Part shown: one piece after another, positions 43,414 through 52,781 of the stretch
Numbering within the stretch: the first letter of the stretch is position 1
Layout of the letters: every line of letters begins with the position of its first letter
NCBI GenBank assembly: GCA_963790585.1
Contig: CAWBOY010000003.1
Coordinates: 478,044 to 542,043, forward strand
Origin: CAWBOY01 sp963790585
GTDB lineage: Bacteria; Planctomycetota; Planctomycetia; Gemmatales; Gemmataceae
Reading direction: 5' to 3'
Length of the DNA: 64,000 nucleotides
Translations under genes and position numbers: made by a program
The notes under the pieces: model-generated
The model's database searches: none
The model's input: only the letters and a program-made list of their open reading frames with translations
Told to the model about the DNA's origin: nothing

Positions 43414-44715
43414 ATGCCGCGTTTTGTCAAGCCGCTCGTCTTGCTCGTCCTTATCGCCTTCGGTTCTCCGGCCTCGGCCCAGTTACTCGACTACGTCAAA
43501 AAGCCGGAACCCAAGTTTGCCTGGAAGCTTACCGCGAAAACAGAAACGCCGGCGGGCATTATGTATGACATCGAGTTGACATCGCAAGAGTGGCAGAAGC
43601 TCGTCTGGACGCATCAATTGCAGGTCTATCAGCCGACGGGCGTGAAGCCAAACGCGACGATGCTGGTCTACAACACGGGCGGCAAATCGAACGTCGGCAT
43701 GGTGGCCTTTGGCATGGATCTCGCCAAGAAAATTCAGGCGCCGGTGGCCATTCTTTACGACATTCCCAATCAGCCGATCTTCGACAAAAAAGAAGACGCC
43801 CTGATCGCGGAGACGTTCGTGCGCTTTCTCGAAACCAAAGACGGCTCCTGGCCGCTACTTTTCCCAATGGCGAAGAGCGTCGTGAAATCGATGGACGCTC
43901 TGCAAGCCTTCAGCAAAGAAGAGTGGAAGCAGGAGATCACGGGCTTCATCGTGTCCGGCGCCTCCAAACGCGGCTGGACGTCCTGGCTCACCGGTGCTGT
44001 CGACCCGCGCGTCACGGCGATCGCTCCGCTCGTGATCGACACGCTCAGCATGGATAAACAACTGAAGCATCAGAAAGAATCATTCGGCGAGTTCAGTGTC
44101 ATGATTCACGATTACGTCGAGCGCGGCCTGGCGCCGATTCCCGAGACCGGCGCGGGCCATGAACTTTGGCAGATGGTCGATCCCATTTTCTACCGCGACA
44201 AGCTGACGATGCCGAAACTGCTCATCAACGGCAATAACGATCCCTATTGGACCACGGACGCTCTCAACATTTATTGGAACGATCTCAAGGGCGACAAATA
44301 CGTGACCTACGTTCCAAACGCGGGACATAACTTGAGCCAAGGCAAAACGGGCGATCGATCGCGGACGACCAACGCCCTAGCCGCCTTCGCCCGCGCGATC
44401 ACCAGCGGCCAGCCATTGCCGAAGCTCGAATGGAAGCACGACAACGAGGGCGACAGGCCGCGTTTGTCTGTCAAAGCCGATTCAGCGCCGAAGAGCGCGT
44501 CGCTCTGGGTTGCACATGCGCCGACCACCGACTTCCGCAAGGCCGAGTGGAAAGAGATACCGATGAAGGAACCGGTCGGAAAAGAGATGGTCGGAACCAT
44601 AGCGGCGCCTGGCGAAGGGTATGTCGCGTTTTATGGCGCGCTGGATTATGAGATCGATGGAATTCCCTACACGCTGTCGACGCAGATTCGGATTGTGGGG
44701 AAGGATAAGAAATAG
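43414..44715 (+). CDS. PhoPQ-activated pathogenicity-related (PqaA) family hydrolase
   Basis: 433 residues, secreted (VLLVLIAFGSPASAQ). It shows the alpha/beta-hydrolase fold of the PqaA_related family: ISLTSQEW-like start as YDIELTSQEWQKLVWTH, the nucleophile elbow GFIVSGASKRGWTSWL with Ser in GASKRG, the acid region LLINGNNDPYWTTDAL and His in YVPNAGHNL. ATG 43414 is used; a TTG codon precedes it. The name comes from Salmonella PqaA, but planctomycete homologues are common and not linked to disease. The substrate is unknown. Confidence 0.9.
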   Translation: MPRFVKPLVLLVLIAFGSPASAQLLDYVKKPEPKFAWKLTAKTETPAGIMYDIELTSQEWQKLVWTHQLQVYQPTGVKPNATMLVYNTGGKSNVGMVAFGMDLAKKIQAPVAILYDIPNQPIFDKKEDALIAETFVRFLETKDGSWPLLFPMAKSVVKSMDALQAFSKEEWKQEITGFIVSGASKRGWTSWLTGAVDPRVTAIAPLVIDTLSMDKQLKHQKESFGEFSVMIHDYVERGLAPIPETGAGHELWQMVDPIFYRDKLTMPKLLINGNNDPYWTTDALNIYWNDLKGDKYVTYVPNAGHNLSQGKTGDRSRTTNALAAFARAITSGQPLPKLEWKHDNEGDRPRLSVKADSAPKSASLWVAHAPTTDFRKAEWKEIPMKEPVGKEMVGTIAAPGEGYVAFYGALDYEIDGIPYTLSTQIRIVGKDKK

Positions 44716-44805
44716 AGATCGGGGAGATAGTCGCAAGAATTCAGGTATATTGACGACACGAAAACATCGCAAATTGGCTCATCGGCATCCTCGTATCTCG
44801 GACAC

Positions 44806-44973
44806 GTGAAGAATGGCGTTATTGTCCTTGATGAGTCCGCCTCATTGAATCAACGGGATCGCGAAGATCTTTTTTCAAAAGCTGTCGCCGAGTTACTCGA
44901 TTTTCACCTAAATTCCGCTGACGCACTGCGACTAGCGACGGACCTCCGATCTGATTTGGAGAAAATATTATGA
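44806..44973 (+). CDS. Small hypothetical protein (first gene of a coupled pair)
   Basis: 55 residues from GTG 44806: VKNGVIVLDESASLNQRDRE, then LFSKAVAELLDFHLNSADAL, ending LEKIL. The opening VKNGVIVLDE looks like the beta-hairpin that starts many small antitoxin-like planctomycete and cyanobacterial proteins. The stop overlaps the next start (ATGA), so the two are translated together. No strong ribosome-binding site precedes the GTG and the frame is open up to 44731, so the start is uncertain. Confidence 0.5.
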   Translation: MKNGVIVLDESASLNQRDREDLFSKAVAELLDFHLNSADALRLATDLRSDLEKIL

Positions 44974-45203
44974 TGGGCAAAAAAAAACCTGCTGAGAATC
45001 TCGAAACCATTCGTGCGGCGTTCGCTGCGGATGGTGTGGACGCGGCTTCTCATGTAGAATCCGAGATCCACAAGGCCGAACAAAAACGCAAAGTTGATAA
45101 AGGAGAATTGGATAGCCTGCTCCTATTGCGGGATGCATTAAAGCGGGCAGTGAATAAGCCGGTTCGACGCCGTGGCCCCACTCGAACCACCGGCACCGCT
45201 TGA
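44970..45203 (+). CDS. Small hypothetical protein (second gene of a coupled pair)
   Basis: 77 residues, Lys- and Glu-rich: MMGKKKPAENLETIRAAF, ADGVDAASHVESEIHKAEQ, then LDSLLLLRDALKRAVNKPVR and a basic tail. It is probably all helical. I do not recognise the family. It overlaps the preceding small gene by four bases. Its 3' end is followed after 49 bp by a MITE and the mobile-element zone. Confidence 0.55.
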   Translation: MMGKKKPAENLETIRAAFAADGVDAASHVESEIHKAEQKRKVDKGELDSLLLLRDALKRAVNKPVRRRGPTRTTGTA

Positions 45204-45252
45204 TGGGGACACCCGAGTTGTGAAATGGTGCCTTATTAAACGTGCCCGTCCC

Positions 45253-45375
45253 GAATGCCATTAAGTTAAGGAAATCGTCTGCCGGAGCGCTGACACCCTA
45301 CGACGTCGAAATACGCCCTTCTGCCAGGTTCTTGCGGGTCACAGGATCCAGATTTTCCTTAACTTAATGGCATTC
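45253..45375. mobile_element. 123-bp MITE with 22-bp terminal inverted repeats and 11-bp target duplication
   Basis: Left end GAATGCCATTAAGTTAAGGA (45253-45272) is matched by the inverted right end (45351-45375). GTGCCCGTCCC lies directly on both sides (45242-45252 and 45376-45386), an 11-bp duplication. That length fits elements moved by IS4-family transposases. No such transposase with these ends is present in the window. It contains no gene. Confidence 0.75.
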
Positions 45376-45894
45376 GTGCCCGTCCCCTTTGTGCGCCGTG
45401 CCAAGGCGTGACTTTTCAGTGGGTGCGAATCCCACCCGGCAACTGGTCGTTCCAGCCGGTAGCAATCGGAGCGGCAGTGGAGGTAACGAAACTGTCGAAG
45501 CCTTCGATGGAAAGGGTCGTTTGAGCGACTCCGCGAGCAGGCAGGCCGTAACGTGAGTGAACGCTGAGCAGGCCTCGAAACGGGTAATGTGGTAGCCGAC
45601 CCAGCAAAGGGATGGGGAAGGCCGCAGACGCGAGGATACAGGGGGAACGACTTTAGCCCCACCCGCGTTGCCACCGGGGTAATGGCGACGGCATGTCGGC
45701 ATAGGAAAGTTAACGCAACACGGGAAACCCCCTGCGGTGGCAGCAGTGCCAACCGGACGCCCGCGAGGGACAGGCCGGGCCGCTTGGGGTGGCGGAGAGG
45801 CTCGTAGTACCGCTGAAGCCGGGTAACGCCGGTGGAGGGAAGGGGCCTTGGTTCAAGGACAGCGTCCGAAGGAAAGAGAGCCAGGAGATTGGTG

Positions 45895-47211
45895 ATGAGC
45901 CTAACACCTCCCGATACGGTTCGGAAACTCCAGGAGACGTTGCATGCCAAAGCGAAGAGAGCACCCACCTATCGGTTCTATGCGTTGTACGACAAGGTGT
46001 ACCGGGCCGATGTGCTGGGCCATGCGTACCTGTGCTGTGCCGCTAACGACGGCGCGGCGGGGGTGGATGGCCAGACGTTCACGGACATCGAGGAGTACGG
46101 GCTGGACCGTTGGCTGGGTGAACTGACGGAAGAACTCCGAAACAAAGCGTATCGCCCGCAAGCAGTCCGACGGGTGTACATACCGAAGTCGGATGGCAAA
46201 CAGCGACCGTTGGGCATTCCAACGATCCGCGACCGTGTCGTGCAGATGGCTGTGTTGCTCGTCTTGGAGCCGATCTTCGAGGCGGACTTGCAGCCGGAAC
46301 AATTTGCTTATCGGCAAGGCCGAAGCGCTCTGGACGCGATCGAGCAGGTCCAATTGTTGCTAGACAACGGGCATACGGAGATTGTCGATGCGGACTTGAG
46401 TGGGTACTTCGATAGCATCCCCCACGCCGAGTTAATGGCATCGGTGAGCCGACGGCTTAGTGACGGGCTACTACTGGCCCTGATCAAAAGCTGGTTGGAG
46501 GCACCGGTGGAAGACCTTGGAGATCGTGGGGACAAGCGTCGAACGACTCGCAACAAGGACGAGGGTCGCGGCACCCCGCAAGGGGGCGTGCTCTCGCCGC
46601 TGCTGGCGAATCTCTACATGCGTCGCTTCGTGCTGGGCTGGAAGACAAACGGGCATGCCAATCGTCTTGAGGCGCGTATCGTCAATTATGCGGACGACTT
46701 TGTGATCTGCTGCCGTGGTACGGCTCTTGAAGCCGAGGCGGTGATGCGGCGCATGATGTCGAAGCTGCGGTTGACGGTGAACGAGACGAAGACCCGGGTT
46801 TGCCGCTTGCCGGACGAGACGTTTTCGTTTTTGGGTTACACGTTCGGTCGGAACTGGTCGCCGAAGACGGGGCGTAGCTACATCGGTCCCCGTCCGGCCG
46901 TCAAGAAGATCCACGGGATCTGTGAGGTGATCCGCGATCAGACCAGCCGAACGTGGCAGTGGTTGTCTTGCCGGGCGTTAATAACTCGCGTCAACAGCCG
47001 ACTGGTGGGCTGGGCGAACTATTTTTGTCTCGGTAACACGGCCCCGGCCATGAAGCAGGTGATGGCGCACACCTGTCAACGGCTCCGTCAGTGGCTGGGT
47101 CGGAAGCACCGCGTGCAGGGTACGGCCCGACAGTGTTATTCGGATCGTTACCTGCGTGAGGACCTGGGATTAGTGTGGCTTCCAGGGCGACCGCGACCTC
47201 GCGTCTTGTGA
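45895..47211 (+). CDS. ltrA: Group II intron reverse transcriptase/maturase
   Basis: 438 residues; ATG 45895 follows AGGAG by nine bases. RT blocks are clear: VRRVYIPKSDGKQRPLGIPT, EQFAYRQGRSALDAI, DADLSGYFDSIPHAEL, GTPQGGVLSPLLANLYM and the catalytic NYADDFVICC with the YADD box. Domain X (maturase) follows near residues 320-400 (VNSRLVGWANYF). The C-terminus ends at RPRPRVL with no HNH endonuclease, so mobility probably depends on nicks or single-stranded target DNA. All catalytic residues are intact, so it may be active. Confidence 0.95.
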   Translation: MSLTPPDTVRKLQETLHAKAKRAPTYRFYALYDKVYRADVLGHAYLCCAANDGAAGVDGQTFTDIEEYGLDRWLGELTEELRNKAYRPQAVRRVYIPKSDGKQRPLGIPTIRDRVVQMAVLLVLEPIFEADLQPEQFAYRQGRSALDAIEQVQLLLDNGHTEIVDADLSGYFDSIPHAELMASVSRRLSDGLLLALIKSWLEAPVEDLGDRGDKRRTTRNKDEGRGTPQGGVLSPLLANLYMRRFVLGWKTNGHANRLEARIVNYADDFVICCRGTALEAEAVMRRMMSKLRLTVNETKTRVCRLPDETFSFLGYTFGRNWSPKTGRSYIGPRPAVKKIHGICEVIRDQTSRTWQWLSCRALITRVNSRLVGWANYFCLGNTAPAMKQVMAHTCQRLRQWLGRKHRVQGTARQCYSDRYLREDLGLVWLPGRPRPRVL

Positions 47212-47235
47212 GCGAACGCATGAGTTACCTTGTCC

Positions 47236-47270
47236 GAGAGCCGGATGCCTTAATAGGGCCCGTCCGGTTC
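47236..47270 (+). ncRNA. Group II intron domain V
   Basis: GAGAGCCGGATGCCTTAATA, then GGGCCCGTCCGGTTC, folds into the short two-part hairpin of domain V with the catalytic AGC triad at its base and the closing GTTC. It lies 25 bp after the maturase stop, the normal place. Confidence 0.8.
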
Positions 47271-47692
47271 GACGAGCGGGAAGTGGAAACGGGGCATGGC
47301 CGGGAGATTGAGGCACCGGCCAACGAAAGGGCCGGATACCGCTGGACTCGACCTAAACCACCGCGCCACTTCTCGACTCTACTTCCATCCCGGAAAATAC
47401 AGCCAAATCAGCCAGTAAAGTGTCACGAAAGCAACCGTCGCGAATGCAAACTGACGCCAAGACATCGGCGGCGGTTGCATTTTTTCGCAATATTTCTGGC
47501 TCGGGAACGGCCTCAGCATTTCCGGTTCGGGAAGCGACTTTGGGGCATCGCAGCCGAAGCCATTTACTTCCAGCCCACTCAAAATGCCGTCCTTCTCGAA
47601 GACGAAGATACCGGCTTCCTCACCAAAAACGAAATTAGCGATTACGTGAACGCCAGGCGGTGCAGGAGGCTTGCCTCGAATCCGAAAACTAA

Positions 47693-49734
47693 CCCAAGTT
47701 AGACACTTTGTCGGTCGTTTTGGTTTTTTCGACCCCAAAATTGAACGTAAGTCCTTTAACCACAAGGAATCGATCCGCCAATCCCGATGTAGTGAAGACC
47801 TACCTCGTTGACAGGTCCTCTCCCCTTGTGCGATTCTGGTCACGATGTCGAATCGTGCCCGGAGACGCACATGTTTCTCAGACGCTTCGAGCGACACAAG
47901 AACGGCAAGCCGCACACTTACTGGGCCTTGGCCGAGTCGTACCGAACGGCCAAAGGATCGCGTCAACGCATCGTGGCCTATTTGGGTGAGTTGGACGGCA
48001 CCGAGCAGGACGGCTGGACCCAACTGTGTTCGCATCTCAACGGCGAAGCGAACCAACGAAGGCCGCAACCCACCCTGTTCGATCCGCCCTGTTGCGATAC
48101 CCCACGCGATGATGAGCCCGTGCTGGTCAAACTCAGCAGCATTCGGCTCGAGCGGCCTCGTGATTTTGGTGATGTCTGGTTGGCTCGGGGTCTGTGGCGG
48201 ATGCTGGGCCTCGATGAGTTGTTGGAAGAGAAGATCGAGTCCGGACGCGAAGAAGTGTCGTGGGCTACGGTGGCTTGCATCCTTACCATCGCGCGTTTCT
48301 GCGAACCCTCGAGTGAGTTGCATATTGCCGACACCTGGTATCGGCGAACAGCGTTGGATGAATTGCTGGGCGTCACATGCGAACAAGTGCATACGAATCG
48401 CTTGTATAAGGGACACGATCATCTCTTGCCGCACAAGGAAACGCTGGAAAAGCATCTGCGGCAACGCCTGGGCGAGCTGTTTGCCTTGAAATGTGATTTG
48501 CTCCTCTACGACGTGACCAGCACCTATTTCGAAGGAGACATGGAAGGCTGCCCGATGGCCAAGCTCGGCTACTCGCGCGATTCGCGGGGCGACCGGCCGC
48601 AAGTATGCATCGGATTGGTAGTCACGGAAGACGGCTTTCCGCTCGGCTATGAGGTCTTTGCCGGCAACACGCATGACAGCAAAACAGTGCAGCAGATGAT
48701 CGAGTCGATGGAGCGGAAACATGGCAGCTTGAATCGAGTGTGGGTGATGGATCGCGGCATGGTCAGTGAAGCGAATCTGAAGTTCCTGCGGGAGCGTGGC
48801 GGGAAGTACATTGTGGGCACTCCCAAGCAGATGCTGCGGCAGTTCGAACAACACATCAATGCGGATGATTGGACAACGGTGCAGGAGGGTGTTGAAGTAA
48901 AACTGGTGCCGGGGCCGGAGGGTCAAGAGACGTTTATCCTGGCCCGCAGTGCCGATCGCCGCCTCAAGGAGCAGGCGATGCATGAGAAGTTCACGGCGAG
49001 AATGGAGGCCGGATTACAGAAGATGCAGGCCGCGGCGGAAGCGGGGCGATTGAAGGATGAAGCCATCGCGGGCGAGCGACTGGGCCGGCTGAAAGAGCGG
49101 AACTGGCGTGCATCGCATGCCTTTGAGGTGACGATCAAGAAGTTGACGCAGCCCCGAGGCAAAGCCCATCTCGAAATCACCTGGCGACGCAATGAGAAAT
49201 TCGGCGACTGGTCGAAATTGAGCGACGGTTGCTACTTGCTCCGCAGTAACCTGACAGATGTGGATGCAGCGACTTTGTGGAAGCGTTATATCCAACTGAC
49301 GGAAGCCGAATGGGCCTTTCGCATCACGAAGGACGAATTGGCGATCCGCCCGATCTGGCACCAGAAAGAAGACCGCGTCAAGGCCCACATTTTGGTGTGC
49401 TTTTTGGCGTATGCGATGTGGAAGACCCTGGCGGGGTGGATGAAGAACGCAGGCCTAGGTAACGCGCCACGCACGCTAATCGAGGAAATGGCGAAGCTCA
49501 AATGCGGGGACATAACGCTCAATGCCCAGTCTCCGGGTAGCGGGCAAAAGAGAAAGATTACCTTGCGCTGCGTGACGGAGCCGGACGAATCACAAAGCGT
49601 GCTGTTGAACCGCCTGGGTCTGACCCTTCCCCGCCGCCTTCGGCGAGTCGATGAAGCGATTCAAATGTAGTGAAATAAACCCCCTCAAATTGAACGCAAG
49701 TCCTTTGCCCAGAACAAAAAGTGTCTAACTTGGG
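47693..49734 (+). mobile_element. IS1634-like insertion sequence
   Basis: 2,042 bp with inverted ends CCCAAGTTAGACACTTT at 47693 and its inverse at 49718-49734, flanked by CTAA on both sides (47689-47692 and 49735-49738). It carries one transposase. Just inside the ends, AATTGAACG-AAGTCCTTT occurs near 47741 and again near 49688 as a direct, not inverted, repeat, and ATGTAGTGAA is similarly repeated. This is unusual and may mean that the transposase unit was itself inserted into, or captured by, an older element. Confidence 0.85.
47871..49670 (+). CDS. IS1634/IS4-superfamily DDE transposase
   Basis: 599 residues, DDE_Tnp_1 fold. The start MFLRRFERHKNGKPHTYW, with VAYLGELDG nearby, is typical of the IS1634/IS1549 group. 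Catalytic residues are likely in LLYDVTSTYFEG (first Asp), RVWVMDRGMVSEANL (second Asp) and the YxxR-type helix IQLTEAEWAFRITKDEL (Glu). ATG 47871 follows CGGAG by about 7 bp. The frame is intact, so the element may be active. GC content and codon use look like the host's. Confidence 0.92.
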   Translation: MFLRRFERHKNGKPHTYWALAESYRTAKGSRQRIVAYLGELDGTEQDGWTQLCSHLNGEANQRRPQPTLFDPPCCDTPRDDEPVLVKLSSIRLERPRDFGDVWLARGLWRMLGLDELLEEKIESGREEVSWATVACILTIARFCEPSSELHIADTWYRRTALDELLGVTCEQVHTNRLYKGHDHLLPHKETLEKHLRQRLGELFALKCDLLLYDVTSTYFEGDMEGCPMAKLGYSRDSRGDRPQVCIGLVVTEDGFPLGYEVFAGNTHDSKTVQQMIESMERKHGSLNRVWVMDRGMVSEANLKFLRERGGKYIVGTPKQMLRQFEQHINADDWTTVQEGVEVKLVPGPEGQETFILARSADRRLKEQAMHEKFTARMEAGLQKMQAAAEAGRLKDEAIAGERLGRLKERNWRASHAFEVTIKKLTQPRGKAHLEITWRRNEKFGDWSKLSDGCYLLRSNLTDVDAATLWKRYIQLTEAEWAFRITKDELAIRPIWHQKEDRVKAHILVCFLAYAMWKTLAGWMKNAGLGNAPRTLIEEMAKLKCGDITLNAQSPGSGQKRKITLRCVTEPDESQSVLLNRLGLTLPRRLRRVDEAIQM

Positions 49735-49942
49735 CTAATGCTCGCACAACCATATGCGCATCGCCAGGGCTCGACCTCGGCAATTTCAAGTTGCGGGACA
49801 AACGTGAGTGCTTCCGGATCGCCGTGCCGGAGCATCCACGCACGAGGCGCTTTTCCTGTTCGGCGAGTTGACGGTTGTTGTTCATTGGGAACGGCGCCGC
49901 TTAAACGCGAGTATTGAGGACGATGCATTCAAACTACCAAGT

Positions 49943-50161
49943 TCACCTATCGGGGCCGCCGTCAGCATCGGCTGAGACGGGCTTGGTCGGTATCACATTG
50001 GAGCGCGTTCCGTCGAGACCGATGTCACGAATTACGGTCGTCGTGGAAAGGTCTTCCTTTATTGTCGGCGCCCCCAAGATCGCATCCAAGGCGGGCGCGA
50101 GACGCAATACAACGTACGACAGGAATACGAAGGCTACGACTGCCAGAATTAAGGCTTCCAC
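49943..50161 (-). CDS. Small single-span membrane protein
   Basis: 72 residues from GTG 50161, which follows AAGGAG by six bases. One N-terminal membrane helix (ALILAVVAFVFLSYVVLRLA) is followed by a polar tail with STTTVIRDIGLDGTRSNVIP. Its start overlaps the 3' end of the preceding operon gene (stop at 50149), so it is probably translationally coupled. I do not recognise the family; it resembles a small holin-like or scaffold membrane protein in size only. Confidence 0.6.
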   Translation of the reverse strand: MEALILAVVAFVFLSYVVLRLAPALDAILGAPTIKEDLSTTTVIRDIGLDGTRSNVIPTKPVSADADGGPDR

Positions 50162-50467
50162 GAAGCACTCCTTGTGGCCGAACAACCAACGTCCGCGTCG
50201 GCGGCGCGCCTATGTAGTTTCAGTCGTTGTTTATCTAGAGTATTAATAAAGGAGATCTGAAGATGCCCGCTTGAGTCACCTACGCCATCGAGGAGGCATT
50301 CGCCACCATACGGCGTGACGGAGTTGGGACTGCGTTCATTACAGAATCTCGCGACCTGGGTGTTGATCGCGTTTTGAAGTGAGGCCATTTTCGCGGCTTG
50401 AGATGAGGCCAACAGGAGTTGCCCGGCGAAGCGGGGTGAGCGTGGCGAGGTCCTATCCTTGGCGCGG

Positions 50468-51280
50468 TTACTTGGCGGACGGCTCTTCGGGGCCGCGATG
50501 AACACGATAGGATTTGCCCTTCAATTTCACGATGGTTGCGCCGTCCACGACGCGATCCAACAACGCCATCGCCAGGGGAGCATCGCCCAGGTATTCGGCC
50601 CAGGACTCGAAGTCGATGTTGGTCACCAGCGCCGTGCTGACCCGTTGGCTCCGCGCGTCGATGATCTTGTACCACAAGCTGGCGGCCTGCGGACACAGGC
50701 TGCGTTCAATGCGGTCCAGACCAAATTCGTCGATGATTAACAACTCGAAGCGGGCATAGAAGCGTACACGGTCGTGGATCGTTTGGTCGGCCAAGGCCGC
50801 AGTCAGATCTTCCAGGAGAGCACCGCTGGTCGTGTAAAAGACGCGATAGCCCTGCACGCAAGCGGCCTGACCGATGTTCTGAATCAGCCGACTTTTTCCC
50901 AAGCCGGATTGGCCGACGAACACCAGGTTCTGACAGCGGCGGACGAAGTCACAGCCAACCAAGGTTTCAAGTTGCGTCCGTGGGAGCGACGGGTTGAAGC
51001 TCCAATCGAAGTCGCTCAGTGGTTTCAGTTCGCGGAAGTGGGCATCCTTGATGCGTCGTTCGATGCTACGTTGGCGACGCAAGCCCGCCTGGTCGGTGAG
51101 CAAACGGTACAGGAACTCCAGATGCGAGCGGCCGCTTTGCTCGGCGTCGAGTACGACGGCATCGAGCTGTTCGGCAGTCATGGGGACGCGCAGCGTGGCG
51201 AAGTCGGCGAGGATCTGCTCACGCAGAGGTGGCGTCGGTGTTGGTTTCGCTGAACGGTTTTTCTTGGGACGAGGCGTCAT
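50468..51280 (-). CDS. istB: IstB-type transposition ATPase
   Basis: 270-residue AAA+ helper ATPase of the IS21 family, related to DnaC/DnaA, that directs target capture. Walker A is GQSGLGKS near residue 120, Walker B LLIIDEFGLD, and sensor I region STALVTNIDFESWAEYLGD. ATG 51280 lies inside the end of istA (62-bp overlap), as usual in IS21. An open frame upstream to 51496 is antisense-like overlap with istA and not used. The N-terminal TPRPKKNRSAKPTPTPP is longer and more basic than common. Confidence 0.93.
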   Translation of the reverse strand: MTPRPKKNRSAKPTPTPPLREQILADFATLRVPMTAEQLDAVVLDAEQSGRSHLEFLYRLLTDQAGLRRQRSIERRIKDAHFRELKPLSDFDWSFNPSLPRTQLETLVGCDFVRRCQNLVFVGQSGLGKSRLIQNIGQAACVQGYRVFYTTSGALLEDLTAALADQTIHDRVRFYARFELLIIDEFGLDRIERSLCPQAASLWYKIIDARSQRVSTALVTNIDFESWAEYLGDAPLAMALLDRVVDGATIVKLKGKSYRVHRGPEEPSAK

Positions 51281-52781
51281 TGGCGGCTTCCTCAGGCAAG
51301 AGCAAATGCTGATAGTCGCTGGTTGGCCGTGGACCGACCGCGTCGGCACGCAACAACGGGTCCAGCGTGTCACGATGCAGATCGGCCAGTTCCTCCAGGA
51401 GCGGCTTGGGCTTGGCGGTCGCGGCAAGGATGCGTCGGATTGCCGCCAAGGAGTAGGCGCCGAAGCGGACGGCACGCTCGAAGGCGGCCTGTACATCTTT
51501 GCGTTGGTAGTGGGCTACCACTGCCAACAGTTGCTGGGCCTGTAGTTTGCCCTGGACTTGCTTGGCGAGCAAGCCGTCGAGGAACTGTACGGCCACCGGC
51601 CCCAGTTCCGTGAAGCGTTGCCGTAACAGCAGTTCACGCTGGCCGGGGTCGTCGGCGGGATGATGGGTCTTGTTCGACTGGCGAACGCCCGTGTGGGAGC
51701 TGGCCACGAGAAGGTGGCGTGCGATCTCCTCCAGACCGATCGAGTAGATGACGACTTCACTCTCGGTGACGCGTACAGGTAGCACCTGGCCGATGTACGT
51801 CCACGGCACGGAGTACAGGTTGAGCCGATGGGTGACGTAGCCCTCGACGCTCACGTGGCGATAGATGACCTGGGCGGTGTCGAAGTCACAGGTCGGCAGC
51901 GTCAGCAAGTGTGGTTGTTCGTGTTGGTGACGCTGGAGTGGCGTCTCCTTGAAGTCGCGTAGGACACGGATGTCGGCGACGTTGTGCAGCCACCAGGTGG
52001 TCACCTCGTTGAGATGCTCGAGGGTGTCGAAGGTGCGACCATTGAGCAAACTGCTTTCGACGTGGAACATCTTTCGCTCGACTTTACCCTTGGTTTGCGG
52101 TCGGCGCACGCGGCAGGCTTGTGGCCGGAAGCCGTAATGCGTGGCGAAGGCCAGGAACTTGGGGTTGTAGATAACGCCATCGGCGTCATGACGCAGCACC
52201 ACGGCTTTGAAGTTGTCATACAGGCAGACCCGCGCGACGCCGCCAAGATGGTGGAAGGCATGTACGTGTTCTCGCAAGGTCGTTGTTAGATCCATCGATT
52301 CCACGAAGCGTAGATACTGCCGGCGGGAGTAGCCGAGCAAATAGCTGAAGAGGTACACACGCCGGCGGCCTTCACGTGTAAAGTCGATGTCATAGACGCC
52401 GTAGTCCATTTGGGCTTGGATCCCTGGCCCGGTCTCGAAGCGCGGCACGGGTGGCCGCGCGGCGCGTGGCCGCAACAATCCCAGGCGCTGACGTACGACG
52501 GTGTACTGGCCAGTGAAACCGCGTGCTTGCAACTCTTCCAAGGCGCGCATGGTGGTGAGATTCGGGTACTTGGCAAGCAACTCCTTCAAGAGCGGCTCGA
52601 AGGGATCAATGATGCTGTGGCGTGGACGGGGCCGGGCGACCCGTCCGTCCCGCTGAGCTTGCACCTGTGCCAACGCGCGTGTCACGGCGCCACGCGACAG
52701 GCCCAATTCTTCCGCGATGGCACGCAACGACATCCCACTCTGACGCCGTTGCACGATCTCCAGACGCAACGCCTCATTCAT
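51219..52781 (-). CDS. istA: IstA transposase of IS21-like element
   Basis: 520-residue DDE transposase. The N-terminal HTH is RRQSGMSLRAIAEELGLSRG. The catalytic RNase H fold starts with AQMDYGVYDIDF (Asp), continues through VCLYDNFKAVVLRHD (Asp) and TKGKVERKMFHVE (Glu). A DUF-type Mu C-terminal region follows, ending in LHRDTLDPLLRADA-like sequence. ATG 52781 overlaps the stop of the ParB-like gene by four bases (ATGA), so transposase synthesis is tied to that gene. The whole frame is intact. Confidence 0.93.
   Translation of the reverse strand: MNEALRLEIVQRRQSGMSLRAIAEELGLSRGAVTRALAQVQAQRDGRVARPRPRHSIIDPFEPLLKELLAKYPNLTTMRALEELQARGFTGQYTVVRQRLGLLRPRAARPPVPRFETGPGIQAQMDYGVYDIDFTREGRRRVYLFSYLLGYSRRQYLRFVESMDLTTTLREHVHAFHHLGGVARVCLYDNFKAVVLRHDADGVIYNPKFLAFATHYGFRPQACRVRRPQTKGKVERKMFHVESSLLNGRTFDTLEHLNEVTTWWLHNVADIRVLRDFKETPLQRHQHEQPHLLTLPTCDFDTAQVIYRHVSVEGYVTHRLNLYSVPWTYIGQVLPVRVTESEVVIYSIGLEEIARHLLVASSHTGVRQSNKTHHPADDPGQRELLLRQRFTELGPVAVQFLDGLLAKQVQGKLQAQQLLAVVAHYQRKDVQAAFERAVRFGAYSLAAIRRILAATAKPKPLLEELADLHRDTLDPLLRADAVGPRPTSDYQHLLLPEEAANDASSQEKPFSETNTDATSA

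Larger units (their letters stand above)
45391..47382 (+). mobile_element. Group II intron with intron-encoded protein
   Basis: The 5' end GTGCGCCGTG fits the GUGYG consensus. The 500 bp before the protein start hold the structured domains. After the reverse-transcriptase gene comes domain V (47236-47270), and a domain VI-like closing stem pairs GCGGGAAGTGG (47276-47286) with CCACTTCTCG (47367-47376), ending ...CTCTAC at 47382, an allowed AY end. The encoded protein lacks a visible endonuclease domain, as in introns that target terminator-like sites. It is inserted five bases from the MITE's right target duplication, in the 3' end of the minus-strand gene at 47379-49928. Confidence 0.85.
47379..49928 (-). 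pseudogene. Small secreted/membrane hypothetical gene interrupted by an IS1634-like element
   Basis: The 5' part is 49928-49735 and the 3' part 47688-47379. Deleting the element and one CTAA duplication joins them in frame into 167 residues (...WRCAYGCASI + SFRIRGKPPAPPGVHV...), 504 bases exactly. The C-terminus has one membrane helix (FATVAFVTLYWLIWLYFPG). The stop TAG at 47379 uses bases contributed by the group II intron end; without the intron the frame would run on through KKGTGT into the MITE. It is the last gene of the small-protein operon. I do not recognise the family. Confidence 0.7.

Noticed and set aside
44806..45203. Toxin-antitoxin pair
   Set aside because: The two small coupled genes resemble such a pair in size, but neither has a recognisable toxin or antitoxin motif beyond a vague N-terminal similarity.
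47693..48983. Long minus-strand frame through the IS1634-like element continuing into the small operon gene
   Set aside because: The part within the element is the mirror of the transposase; only the part left of 47689 belongs to a real gene.
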